In this document: piece after piece, positions 1-6,851 of the stretch
Position numbering within the stretch: position 1 is the stretch's first letter
How the letters are laid out: the number at the start of each line of letters is the position of its first letter
Source: Bacillota bacterium
GTDB taxonomy: Bacteria; Bacillota; Clostridia; Oscillospirales; Ruminococcaceae
NCBI GenBank assembly: GCA_023458875.1
Contig: JAEWXO010000073.1
Location: forward strand, 1-15,857
DNA: 15,857 nt
Direction: 5' to 3'
Program-made: the position numbers and the translations under genes
The notes under the pieces: model-generated
Told to the model about the DNA's origin: nothing
The model's database searches: none
Seen by the model: the letters and a program-made list of their open reading frames with translations, nothing else

Positions 1-95
<95 letters not shown>

Positions 96-103
96 CTAAA
101 TAA

Positions 104-140
104 AAAAGAACCAGTCTTTATAAGGCCGGTTCTTTTTTTG
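104..140 (+). terminator. Rho-independent terminator after the 5S rRNA gene
   Basis: The arm AAGAACC (106-112) pairs with GGTTCTT (128-134). The helix continues inward past one mismatch through three more pairs to a TTTATAA loop, and a run of T follows to 139. This is a standard intrinsic terminator closing the rRNA operon and separating it from the kinase promoter about 75 bp downstream. Confidence 0.88.
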
Positions 141-212
141 CGTTTTTATTCAAATTAGGGTTTGTTTTTGATATTGTTGTAACATACAGCTCGTATTTTT
201 TTACTAAAAAAA

Positions 213-241
213 TAGACAAAACCAATATATTATGATATAAT
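213..241 (+). promoter_or_regulatory. Extended -10 sigma-A promoter for the kinase operon
   Basis: The -35 box is TAGACA (213-218), the spacer is exactly 17 bp, and the -10 box is a perfect TATAAT (236-241) preceded by TGA (233-235), an extended -10 element. The predicted start of transcription is near 248, giving a 5' leader of about 187 nt before the kinase. No other promoter of this quality lies between the rRNA terminator and the kinase. Confidence 0.75.
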
Positions 242-247
242 TAAGTG

Positions 248-434
248 AAAAATAAAATTAAATATATCTTAGGCAGGATGTCGCATAGATTTAAAAATAT
301 ATAGAACGACGCTTAAGTCGGACTGAAGTGGATATGTTTGGTTTTTGATTGTAAGCAGTGATATCTGTCTTATCATGCTGGTAATGAGGTAAGACTTGTT
401 TTTTGATTTTTTATTATAAAAAAGGTGATCTTAT
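248..434 (+). promoter_or_regulatory. Long 5' leader with terminator-like hairpin (possible attenuator)
   Basis: The leader holds a small hairpin (CGAC 307-310 with GTCG 317-320). Further down, GTCTTATC (367-374) pairs with GGTAAGAC (388-395) to give an 8-bp stem with one G-U pair and a 13-nt loop. This stem is followed directly by a U-rich tract (396-415). Its position downstream of the promoter and upstream of the kinase ATG suggests premature termination control. I do not recognise a known riboswitch or T-box, and no clear antiterminator could be picked by eye. The kinase ribosome site AAAAGGTG (420-427) lies after the hairpin. Confidence 0.4.
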
Positions 435-2168
435 ATGTTGAATATCAGTTCGGTTGAGGAAAGATTAAAGGGCTATCAGCCTATGTGGGAAAATTGGTAT
501 ATTGACAGTCAGATTTATAACGGGGTGAATTCGAAGGTTTACAGGATAAAACGAAACCGTGACGGTATTGATGAGTACGCTGCCATGAAAGTAGTAACCG
601 TAACGCTCGATGACGATAAAATGTTTATTTCACAAAGTGACGGGATGAAATATCTCGATGACCGTTGCAGGCAGGCAAAGGCCGAGATAAATAATATGAT
701 AAAGCTGCAGAGGTCACCGTATATCGTATCGTATTATGATGATGCCGTAAAAGAAATTCCTGATCAGAACGGTACAAAATGCGGCTATGACATGATGATA
801 CGCATGGAGTATCTCACCTGTTTCGGAACAAAGATAAGAAATTCCGATAAGGGAATAACCCAGCAGGATGTTATAAATCTTGCATTTGACATCGGAAATG
901 CATTAAAGGCTGTTCATAAGTGCAATATGATTCACAGGGATATAAAACCGGACAATATTTTTGTAGATGAAGAAGAAAATTATAAGCTCGGAGATCTTGG
1001 AGTAACCAAAAGTCTCAATGCTACCGGATATGCATCAACAAAGACCGGAACAGAACCTTATGCTGCACCTGAGGTATGGAGAACGGATAAGTATACAGAA
1101 AACGCATATACATATAAGGCAGATATATACTCATTCGGAATTGTACTTTATCAGTTACTTAACAATAATTATCTTCCCTTTATGAATGATTTTACTCACG
1201 ATGAAATTGAAAAATCAATTGCACTCAGGATGAGGGGCGAGGCTGTTCCTATGCCTGCAAACGGTGATGAGGGTTTAAAAAAGATAATATGCAAAATGTG
1301 TAAATTTGATCCTGATAACAGATATAAGGATATGTCCGAATTTCTCAGTGAACTTTCAAAAGCAGGTGAAAGGGTTTACGGTGACTGCTCTGACGGTACA
1401 ATTAATATTGATAACGGAGTAATCTCTGAGGATATGATCGTAACCCTGAATGCAAATGATGACGTCGAAGATTACCGTGACAATGAGCTTATGCCGTCGG
1501 TATCACCTGAAATAACAGAACCAGAATGTATGCCTGAGACTGTATCGGACCCGGAAATACAGGAAGATACACAGCCGAAGGTGAAAAACTGTGCACAGAG
1601 CTCTTTGCCTGAAACAAATACACAATTACCGGAGAAAACAGTACAGCCAGATCATAATGAGCCTGCTTTGTTGCGAAATGTTTTTGTTTCCACCGATGGG
1701 GTATTCAGAAATAAGGATTATCGTAAATGCAGGGTTAAACACGGTGTTCTTGATATACCTGAAGGATACTGTGAAATAAACGAGTTTACATTTTACGGGA
1801 TTGAAAGAAAGCTTATTACAAAGGTAATTGTGCCGGAAAGTATAAAAAGAATCAGCGAAGCAGCATTCAGAGGGTTTATAAATCTTAAAGAAATAAACCT
1901 TCCTGATAATATAATGATAATAAGAAGAAGTATCTTTGAAGACTGTCAGTCTCTTGAAAGTCTGGTTATACCTTTGAATGTAAGAAAAATAGAAGACTAC
2001 GCTTTTAACGGATGCAAATCACTAAAAGCTGTTGATATTTACGGATATGTAACCGGAATAGGACAGAATGCATTTTTCGGCTGTGACAATATTACAGTCA
2101 GATGTAAAGAAAATTCGTTTATACATAATTATTGTATAAAGCATAATATAAAAGCCGAATTGATTTAA
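435..2168 (+). CDS. Soluble Ser/Thr protein kinase with C-terminal leucine-rich repeats (LRR_5)
   Basis: A 577-residue Hanks-type kinase. The catalytic domain spans about residues 22-312: Lys52 (AMK), helix-C Glu84, catalytic loop HRDIKPDN (Asp169, Asn174), metal-binding Asp187 in DLG instead of DFG, APE at 211-213 and DIYSFG at 230-235. The glycine loop is degenerate (NGVNSKV, 29-35), but all catalytic residues are present, so I expect an active enzyme. Residues 340-410 form an acidic Pro/Thr-rich linker. From about 440 to 555 come BspA-type repeats, with Phe at 478, 501, 524 and 547, exactly 23 residues apart. No transmembrane helix or PASTA domain is visible, unlike PrkC/PknB kinases, so it is probably cytoplasmic. 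The start is ATG with AAAAGGTG 7 nt upstream. It is first in the operon with the FHA-ABC transporter, 13 nt before the next gene, and that transporter is its likely target (inference). Confidence 0.9.
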   Translation: MLNISSVEERLKGYQPMWENWYIDSQIYNGVNSKVYRIKRNRDGIDEYAAMKVVTVTLDDDKMFISQSDGMKYLDDRCRQAKAEINNMIKLQRSPYIVSYYDDAVKEIPDQNGTKCGYDMMIRMEYLTCFGTKIRNSDKGITQQDVINLAFDIGNALKAVHKCNMIHRDIKPDNIFVDEEENYKLGDLGVTKSLNATGYASTKTGTEPYAAPEVWRTDKYTENAYTYKADIYSFGIVLYQLLNNNYLPFMNDFTHDEIEKSIALRMRGEAVPMPANGDEGLKKIICKMCKFDPDNRYKDMSEFLSELSKAGERVYGDCSDGTINIDNGVISEDMIVTLNANDDVEDYRDNELMPSVSPEITEPECMPETVSDPEIQEDTQPKVKNCAQSSLPETNTQLPEKTVQPDHNEPALLRNVFVSTDGVFRNKDYRKCRVKHGVLDIPEGYCEINEFTFYGIERKLITKVIVPESIKRISEAAFRGFINLKEINLPDNIMIIRRSIFEDCQSLESLVIPLNVRKIEDYAFNGCKSLKAVDIYGYVTGIGQNAFFGCDNITVRCKENSFIHNYCIKHNIKAELI

Positions 2169-2181
2169 TAAAAGGATGTGA

Positions 2182-3714
2182 ATGGAGTTGGCTGTTGAGA
2201 GTACCGTTATGTATAAACCAAAACCGCCTCAGCCGGCAACTGTAGTAATAATCGGAAAACCTGAAGAAGCAATCTATTCAGTAAAACTAAACGGAAATCT
2301 TACGCTCGGAAGGGGAAGTAAGGTTGATATAAAATTAAATTCACCTATCGTATCAAGAGTCCACGGTCAGTTTACATGGAATGATTCTGACGGATGCTAT
2401 TACTATATGGACTGCAATAGCATGAACGGAACATTTTTTAACGGCGAGCCTATGGTGAAAATGAATGAGCGCGGCTCCAGGGCTGTAAAACTCGAAGACG
2501 GGGATATACTGCGCATTACAAGGAAAAATCTTGATAACCCGCATCCCGATGCTGTAATGATTATATACAGTACAAGCTTTTCCGTAAATGACAAATGGTT
2601 CAGATGCAGAATACCTGAGAATCTGCTGAGCTTTAAAATAGGCAGAGCTGATGATTCATTGATAAAGATTGATGATATCAGAGTATCTAAAAATCATGCA
2701 CTTGCTGAATTTACAGACGGTGAATGGTATATAACTGATACAGGAAGTAAAAACGGAGTTTTTGTAAACGGTGAGCAGATTACAGAAAAAACAATGATAA
2801 ATGCCAGGGATGTTATACGGATAGTTGATACGACTCTTATTTTTTTCGGGAACGAAATTGTATATAATATTACTAAAGAAAACGGTGCAAGTCTCAGTAT
2901 AAACATTATTGAAAAAAATGTCGGTACATTAAAGAGAAAAACTCTTTTAAGGGATATAAAGCTTGATGTTCATTCAGGTGATATGATGCTTGTACTCGGT
3001 GGTGCAGGTGCCGGAAAAACGACATTTATGAAGGCTGTACTTGGTGAGAGCAAGGCAAAGGGCAAAATACTTCTGGATGGTCAGGATTTTTATAAATTTT
3101 ACAGGGTTCTCAAGTATAAAATAGGTATTGTACCACAGTTTCCTAGTATAAGAGACAGTGAAAAGGTATCGGATATTGTGACCGATGCAAGTAAAATGAA
3201 TCTGAACCCTGATCTTTCTGATGAGGAAAAAGAAAAAATTATTGCTAAAGTCAGGGACACATATTCACTTAATGAGATATGGGACAGTTATTATGAAAGA
3301 ATAAGCGGCGGGCAGAAAAAACGTGTAAGCATTGCAATAGCCACATTTAATAATCCAAGCTTGTTTTTTCTCGATGAGCCTGATTCCGGTCTTGACTATG
3401 CAAACAGAAAAAATGTTATGGAAGCACTTAAAACCACAGCCAACCAGAATAAGATGGTAATGGTAATTACACACGCTCCTAATGATGCAGCTGAATTATT
3501 TACAAAGGTAATGGTACTTGCCAAAGGCGGAAAGGAAAATGCGGGACATATTGCTTTCTGTGGAACGGTAGACGAAGCAAATAAATTTTTCGGAGTAGAT
3601 AATTTACAGGATATCGTAGTAAAAATAAATTCGAAAAGCGAAGGCGGAGAGGGCAAAGCAGACGAATTTATTAACAAATACAATGTTTTGAGAGGTGCAA
3701 ATAATGGAAACTAA
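2182..3714 (+). CDS. ABCG-type transporter ATPase with two N-terminal FHA domains
   Basis: This 510-residue protein has the order FHA-FHA-ATPase. FHA1 (about 22-115) shows GR at 43-44, SRVH at 58-61 and NGTFFNG at 82-88. FHA2 (about 135-222) shows GR at 154-155, SKNH at 169-172 and NGVFVNG at 191-197. The ATPase (about 235-470) has Walker A GGAGAGKTT (273-281), Q-loop Gln319, signature ISGGQKKR (374-381), Walker B LFFLDEP (394-400) and switch His431. FHA domains bind phosphothreonine, so the transporter should be controlled by phosphorylation, most simply by the kinase just upstream. The same FHA-FHA-ABC layout is known from Rv1747 of M. tuberculosis, where the membrane domain is fused to the C-terminus; here it is the next gene. 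No membrane helix is seen. The start is ATG 2182 with AAAGGA 5 nt upstream. Confidence 0.92.
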   Translation: MELAVESTVMYKPKPPQPATVVIIGKPEEAIYSVKLNGNLTLGRGSKVDIKLNSPIVSRVHGQFTWNDSDGCYYYMDCNSMNGTFFNGEPMVKMNERGSRAVKLEDGDILRITRKNLDNPHPDAVMIIYSTSFSVNDKWFRCRIPENLLSFKIGRADDSLIKIDDIRVSKNHALAEFTDGEWYITDTGSKNGVFVNGEQITEKTMINARDVIRIVDTTLIFFGNEIVYNITKENGASLSINIIEKNVGTLKRKTLLRDIKLDVHSGDMMLVLGGAGAGKTTFMKAVLGESKAKGKILLDGQDFYKFYRVLKYKIGIVPQFPSIRDSEKVSDIVTDASKMNLNPDLSDEEKEKIIAKVRDTYSLNEIWDSYYERISGGQKKRVSIAIATFNNPSLFFLDEPDSGLDYANRKNVMEALKTTANQNKMVMVITHAPNDAAELFTKVMVLAKGGKENAGHIAFCGTVDEANKFFGVDNLQDIVVKINSKSEGGEGKADEFINKYNVLRGANNGN

Positions 3715-4537
3715 AAGAACATCAAGGGTCGGGCAGATTGGCATATATGTTGCAAAGCATTTCAGAATATTTCTGCACGAAAAGGGCTGGAGCTTTATAG
3801 TTTTCGGTGTTATTATATCATGGCTTGTAGCAGCTGTTGTCGGTAATAAAATGTTTGATACATATGACAATACAAAATCCGGATTTTTTGCGATTGTTTC
3901 GGCCATAATATGGATAGGGATATTTAATTCCATACAGACAATATGCAAGGAGAGAAGCATTATAAAATATGAACACAGGACAGGACTTCATATAAGCTCG
4001 TATGTAATATCACATGTTATTTATCAGGCAGTTATATGTCTTATTCAGACAGTAGTAATGCTTGTGATATTTATGATTTATATTGGTTTTCCTGAAGACG
4101 GGCTTATTTTTTCGTCGCCTGTTCCCGAATATTTTATCACAATATTTCTTATACTGCTTGCATCTGACGTAATGGGAATAGCAATATCTTCGATTGTACG
4201 TACTCCAAATGCAGCAATGACAGTAATGCCGTTTGTTCTTATTCTTCAGCTTATCATGTCAGGAGTACTTTTTTCTCTCAGTGGTTTCTCTAAAAAGGTA
4301 GCTTTTTTCACAATAAGTAAATGGGGTATGCAGGCATTTGGAAGTATCAGTGATATGAACTCACTTCCGTTAAAAATAACACTTCAGTACCCTCAGATTA
4401 ACGTTGTAAGTACAAACCCTGCATATGAAGCCACATCAGAGCATATTCTTAAAGTATGGGGTATATTTATTTTGTTCATTGCAGCATTTACGTTAATAAG
4501 CATTATTAGTCTTGAGTTTATAGATAAGGATAAATAA
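3704..4537 (+). CDS. ABC-2 (ABCG-like) transporter permease
   Basis: A membrane protein of 277 residues with six likely helices at about 30-46, 60-79, 104-128, 142-164, 169-190 and 249-270, and an extracytoplasmic segment between the last two. The stretch CKERSIIKYEHRTG (81-94) between helices 2 and 3 resembles the connecting-helix region of ABCG-family permeases. It should pair with the FHA-ABC ATPase as an exporter; the substrate is unknown. I chose ATG 3704 because AGAGGTG (3691-3697) sits at ribosome-binding distance. A GTG at 3695 in the same frame would overlap that site. The gene overlaps the 3' end of the ATPase gene by 11 nt, which suggests translational coupling and a fixed ratio of the two subunits. 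Confidence 0.88.
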   Translation: METKRTSRVGQIGIYVAKHFRIFLHEKGWSFIVFGVIISWLVAAVVGNKMFDTYDNTKSGFFAIVSAIIWIGIFNSIQTICKERSIIKYEHRTGLHISSYVISHVIYQAVICLIQTVVMLVIFMIYIGFPEDGLIFSSPVPEYFITIFLILLASDVMGIAISSIVRTPNAAMTVMPFVLILQLIMSGVLFSLSGFSKKVAFFTISKWGMQAFGSISDMNSLPLKITLQYPQINVVSTNPAYEATSEHILKVWGIFILFIAAFTLISIISLEFIDKDK

Positions 4538-4726
4538 ATTTATTTTTAAAGTAACTTACGCATATTCAGCCATACTATAAAGAAATGCAGACATATGCCC
4601 GAAGGTTCAGGATGACCGGAAAGCGCGGCCGAATCGTGCTGATTCAAAATCTCTGCCTGAACATTATATCCTCATATGCGCTGAATAGTAACTGTATAAG
4701 TTATACTGATAAAAGGATGATGATAA
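4538..4726 (+). promoter_or_regulatory. Structured intergenic RNA region upstream of the PP2C gene
   Basis: This gap inside the gene cluster has no ORF but much potential base pairing. GTTCAGG (4605-4611) matches CCTGAAC (4656-4662), GCAGA (4587-4591) matches TCTGC (4652-4656), and GAATC/GATTC (4631-4645) makes a hairpin with a 5-nt loop. At the ends, CGCATAT (4559-4565) can pair with ATATGCG (4674-4680), or TATTCAGC (4563-4570) with GCTGAATA (4680-4687). These two outer helices share bases and exclude each other. There is no U tract, so it is not an intrinsic terminator. A weak TATAAA (4576-4581) is the only promoter-like element. It could be a cis-regulatory leader, a processing site or a small RNA. 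I could not match it to a known riboswitch. Confidence 0.45.
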
Positions 4727-5548
4727 ATGGTTGAGTCAGGCAATAAGGAAAACAACAGAAGTCTCAATATTTCTGTTTCGACCAATGTAGGAAAATATAG
4801 AAAAAATAATGAAGATAATTTTTATGTTGACGGGCATATGACAAACAATGAGGCATTTAATGACTTTACAGCAGAGTATCAAATGGATCTGTCTGAAAAC
4901 AGGATATTTGCTGTATGTGACGGAATGGGCGGAGAAAGCTTTGGTGAAATAGCCTCTGAATGTGCGGTAAATGTTCTTGATAAATACAGAAAACAGATAA
5001 ATTCTTCGGCTGATCTTGCGGAGCAGAAAAAAAACGTCGCAGAATATGCAACCGCGGCCAATAACGAAATATGTGATAAAATAACCGAATCGGGCGGAAT
5101 AAGGGGAGGCACTACCCTTACACTTGCGTGCATTCAGAACAACATAGTTTCGATGTATTACCTTGGTGACAGCAGAATATATCTTTTAAGAGACAATGTT
5201 CTGACAAGAATTACAAGAGATCATACGGTTGCTTATCAGAAGATTGATGCTAATATTTATACGGAAGAAGAAGCAGAGAATAGTCCGGATGCGCATAAGC
5301 TTACGCTGTTCCTTGGCGTTGATATGTATAAGGCAGGAATAAAGGCAGAATATGCAGGTGCATTTACTTTAAAGAGCGGGGACAAATTCCTTTTGTGTAC
5401 AGACGGCCTTACAGACATGTGCAGCAATGATGAAATAAAACAGATACTTGAGATGGACTGCCTGAATACTGCAAAGGAGCTTGTTGATTCAGCACTTGAC
5501 AACACAGGAAGAGATAATGTTACATGCATTGTAATAGAAGTAGTATAA
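4727..5548 (+). CDS. PP2C-family Ser/Thr protein phosphatase
   Basis: A 273-residue PPM/PP2C phosphatase, the usual size for the stand-alone bacterial enzymes. Visible motifs in order: NNED (27-30), CDGMGG (64-69, with metal-binding Asp65), RGGTT (126-130), GDSR (147-150), CTDG (224-227, Asp226) and GRDN (261-264, Asp263). All metal-binding aspartates expected for the family are present, so it should remove phosphate from Ser/Thr, using Mn2+ or Mg2+. No signal peptide or membrane helix is seen. It lies 189 nt after the permease gene in the same direction and before a strong terminator, so it is probably the eraser for the neighbouring kinase (inference). The start ATG follows AAAAGGA (4711-4717). 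It may be read from the upstream promoter or from a weaker one in the gap. Confidence 0.94.
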   Translation: MVESGNKENNRSLNISVSTNVGKYRKNNEDNFYVDGHMTNNEAFNDFTAEYQMDLSENRIFAVCDGMGGESFGEIASECAVNVLDKYRKQINSSADLAEQKKNVAEYATAANNEICDKITESGGIRGGTTLTLACIQNNIVSMYYLGDSRIYLLRDNVLTRITRDHTVAYQKIDANIYTEEEAENSPDAHKLTLFLGVDMYKAGIKAEYAGAFTLKSGDKFLLCTDGLTDMCSNDEIKQILEMDCLNTAKELVDSALDNTGRDNVTCIVIEVV

Positions 5549-5564
5549 CAAATAATATCTTAAT

Positions 5565-5606
5565 AAAAATGTCCCTGACTCTGAAGAGGCAAGGGACATT
5601 TTTTTT
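5565..5606 (+). terminator. Rho-independent terminator ending the kinase/transporter/phosphatase cluster
   Basis: AAAAATGTCCCT (5565-5576) pairs perfectly with AGGGACATTTTT (5592-5603), and T residues continue to 5606. The loop is 15 nt. It starts 17 nt after the PP2C stop codon. Confidence 0.9.
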
Positions 5607-5654
5607 GCCGTTTGAATTTTTAAGTTCATGTTAAAATATGGTAATAATTCTTCT

Positions 5655-5707
5655 AAAAAAAACTCTGCAACAAAAGAGACATACGCCTTATTGTTGCGGA
5701 GTTTTTT
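5655..5707 (-). terminator. Bidirectional terminator overlapping the end of the minus-strand gene
   Basis: AAAACTCTGCAAC (5659-5671) pairs with GTTGCGGAGTTTT (5693-5705) with one wobble. On the minus strand the helix is followed by a run of eight U (A at 5655-5662). On the plus strand there is also a six-base T run (5702-5707), so it can act both ways between the convergent genes. The stop codon of the minus-strand gene (5688-5690) lies in the loop, so the coding end and the terminator overlap. Confidence 0.8.
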
Positions 5708-6764
5708 CGCATATAAGCGCTGAAGTATTTATATCATTTTCATAGTAGGATGTAGCCGCATTTTCGTTGTAATTATCAGTGAATGTTCTTAATGCGTTTA
5801 TTCCAAGATAGATACATGATGCAAGCCCGAGAAGCGTAAGGAGAAATATTGAAATTCCTAAAATAAAATAAAAACGCGGATGTTTTTCTTCCTGTTCTGA
5901 CATAAAATTTTCATATGAAGGAATGACTTTATCAGGTATCAGGGGTTCTTCGTTCGGATTCGGATTTTCCGGTTCTTTTTCATTTTGTGCCTTTGGAATT
6001 TCCTCTTTTATTTCAAGCTTGTTTATTTTTCTTGTTTCTTCGGGTATAAGGCTGTTCCCTGTTGTATTGTTGTCACATATACTTTTGTATGATATATAAT
6101 CGCAGATTTCAGGCTGAAGATATATATGATGAAAATTGCGGGGTACAGATGAGTCGCTTATATTTTTTGATGAAGCTTTTGTTTTTGAAGTGGATTTTTT
6201 ATCAGAATAAGCGGATACAGCAGGCTTTTTTATATCAGCATTTCCAAAATCTGCGGATTCTGAATTTGTAATAATAGCTGATTTAGTATCAGAGGTAATT
6301 AAACCTGCTTTGTCGGGATTTGATTTTACTGCCGGAATTTCAAGTGCATTTTTTTTATTGTCGGGATTTGTATTGGCTGATTTTTTTGCATGTGATGAAT
6401 GTGAATCCTTATATTTATGGCGGGAATCTGATGCAGCAGCTTTATTTTCAACTGGATTCTGTAAAATTATCTTCTTTGATGCTTTATCTGATATTGTTTT
6501 TTTCTGTATTTCACGAGTATGGGAAACCTTTTTCTGAGCATCTGAATTCAAATTAAGCGGCTTATTTGAATTTTTATTTAAAGAATCGGTTTTGATAATA
6601 TCTTTTTGTATATCAAATTCTTTAAGTATGGCATCAGTATCTTCTCGTTTTATATTGCCTATGTTACTTTCACTTTTTTTGTTTTCAGCATATGACAATA
6701 TATCATCGAGTTCGTCGTTGTTTCTGCTAAGCAGCTTGTTTATGAAGTCATTTGTTTCTGGCAT
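5688..6764 (-). CDS. Uncharacterised charged protein with one C-terminal membrane helix
   Basis: I do not recognise a family. The protein has 358 residues. About 295 residues are low-complexity, rich in Lys, Ser, Asn, Asp and Glu, and probably disordered. Then one hydrophobic helix follows (about 298-325), and a tail of about 33 residues. Lys/His/Arg just before the helix suggest a cytoplasmic N-terminal part and a short outer tail. Near the N-terminus two similar acidic patches occur, LDDIL and TDAIL. The start is ATG 6764, since GGGAG lies 7 nt upstream on the coding strand; an in-frame ATG at 6812 has no ribosome site. It follows proA by 87 nt, may be the last gene of that operon, and converges on the PP2C gene. 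A role as phosphorylation target of the nearby kinase is possible but unsupported. Confidence 0.7.
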   Translation of the reverse strand: MPETNDFINKLLSRNNDELDDILSYAENKKSESNIGNIKREDTDAILKEFDIQKDIIKTDSLNKNSNKPLNLNSDAQKKVSHTREIQKKTISDKASKKIILQNPVENKAAASDSRHKYKDSHSSHAKKSANTNPDNKKNALEIPAVKSNPDKAGLITSDTKSAIITNSESADFGNADIKKPAVSAYSDKKSTSKTKASSKNISDSSVPRNFHHIYLQPEICDYISYKSICDNNTTGNSLIPEETRKINKLEIKEEIPKAQNEKEPENPNPNEEPLIPDKVIPSYENFMSEQEEKHPRFYFILGISIFLLTLLGLASCIYLGINALRTFTDNYNENAATSYYENDINTSALICEKTPQQ

Positions 6765-6815
6765 TGTTTTTCTCCCATTCTTTTTTATTTGACGAGGGGA
6801 AACGCTTTGCATGCG

Positions 6816-6846
6816 GAGGTAAGCAGGAATTCTGTCTGTTTACCTC
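6816..6846. repeat. Inverted repeat between proA and the downstream membrane-protein gene
   Basis: GAGGTAA (6816-6822) pairs with TTACCTC (6840-6846), and CAG (6824-6826) with CTG (6836-6838), enclosing a 9-nt loop that contains GAATTC. It begins just after the proA stop codon (6852-6854 on the minus strand). No U tract follows on either strand, so it may protect the 3' end of the proBA message or attenuate read-through rather than terminate fully. Confidence 0.5.
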
Positions 6847-6851
6847 AGAGA

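Noticed and set aside
270..335. Possible c-di-GMP (GEMM-I) riboswitch, from GGCA followed by GACGC
   Set aside because: The conserved GCAAAGCC-type segment and the tetraloop-receptor layout are missing; the resemblance is only a few bases.
4538..4726. Intrinsic terminator between permease and phosphatase genes
   Set aside because: Hairpins are present but none is followed by a U tract, so read-through is likely.
435..5548. TerY-P type or type VI/VII secretion phospho-signalling locus
   Set aside because: No von Willebrand A protein, no WXG100 protein, no FtsK/SpoIIIE ATPase and no secretion-system genes are present; the FHA domains are on an ABC ATPase.
6765..6812. ATG 6812 as start of the charged membrane protein
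   Set aside because: No ribosome site precedes it, whereas GGGAG lies at good distance before ATG 6764.
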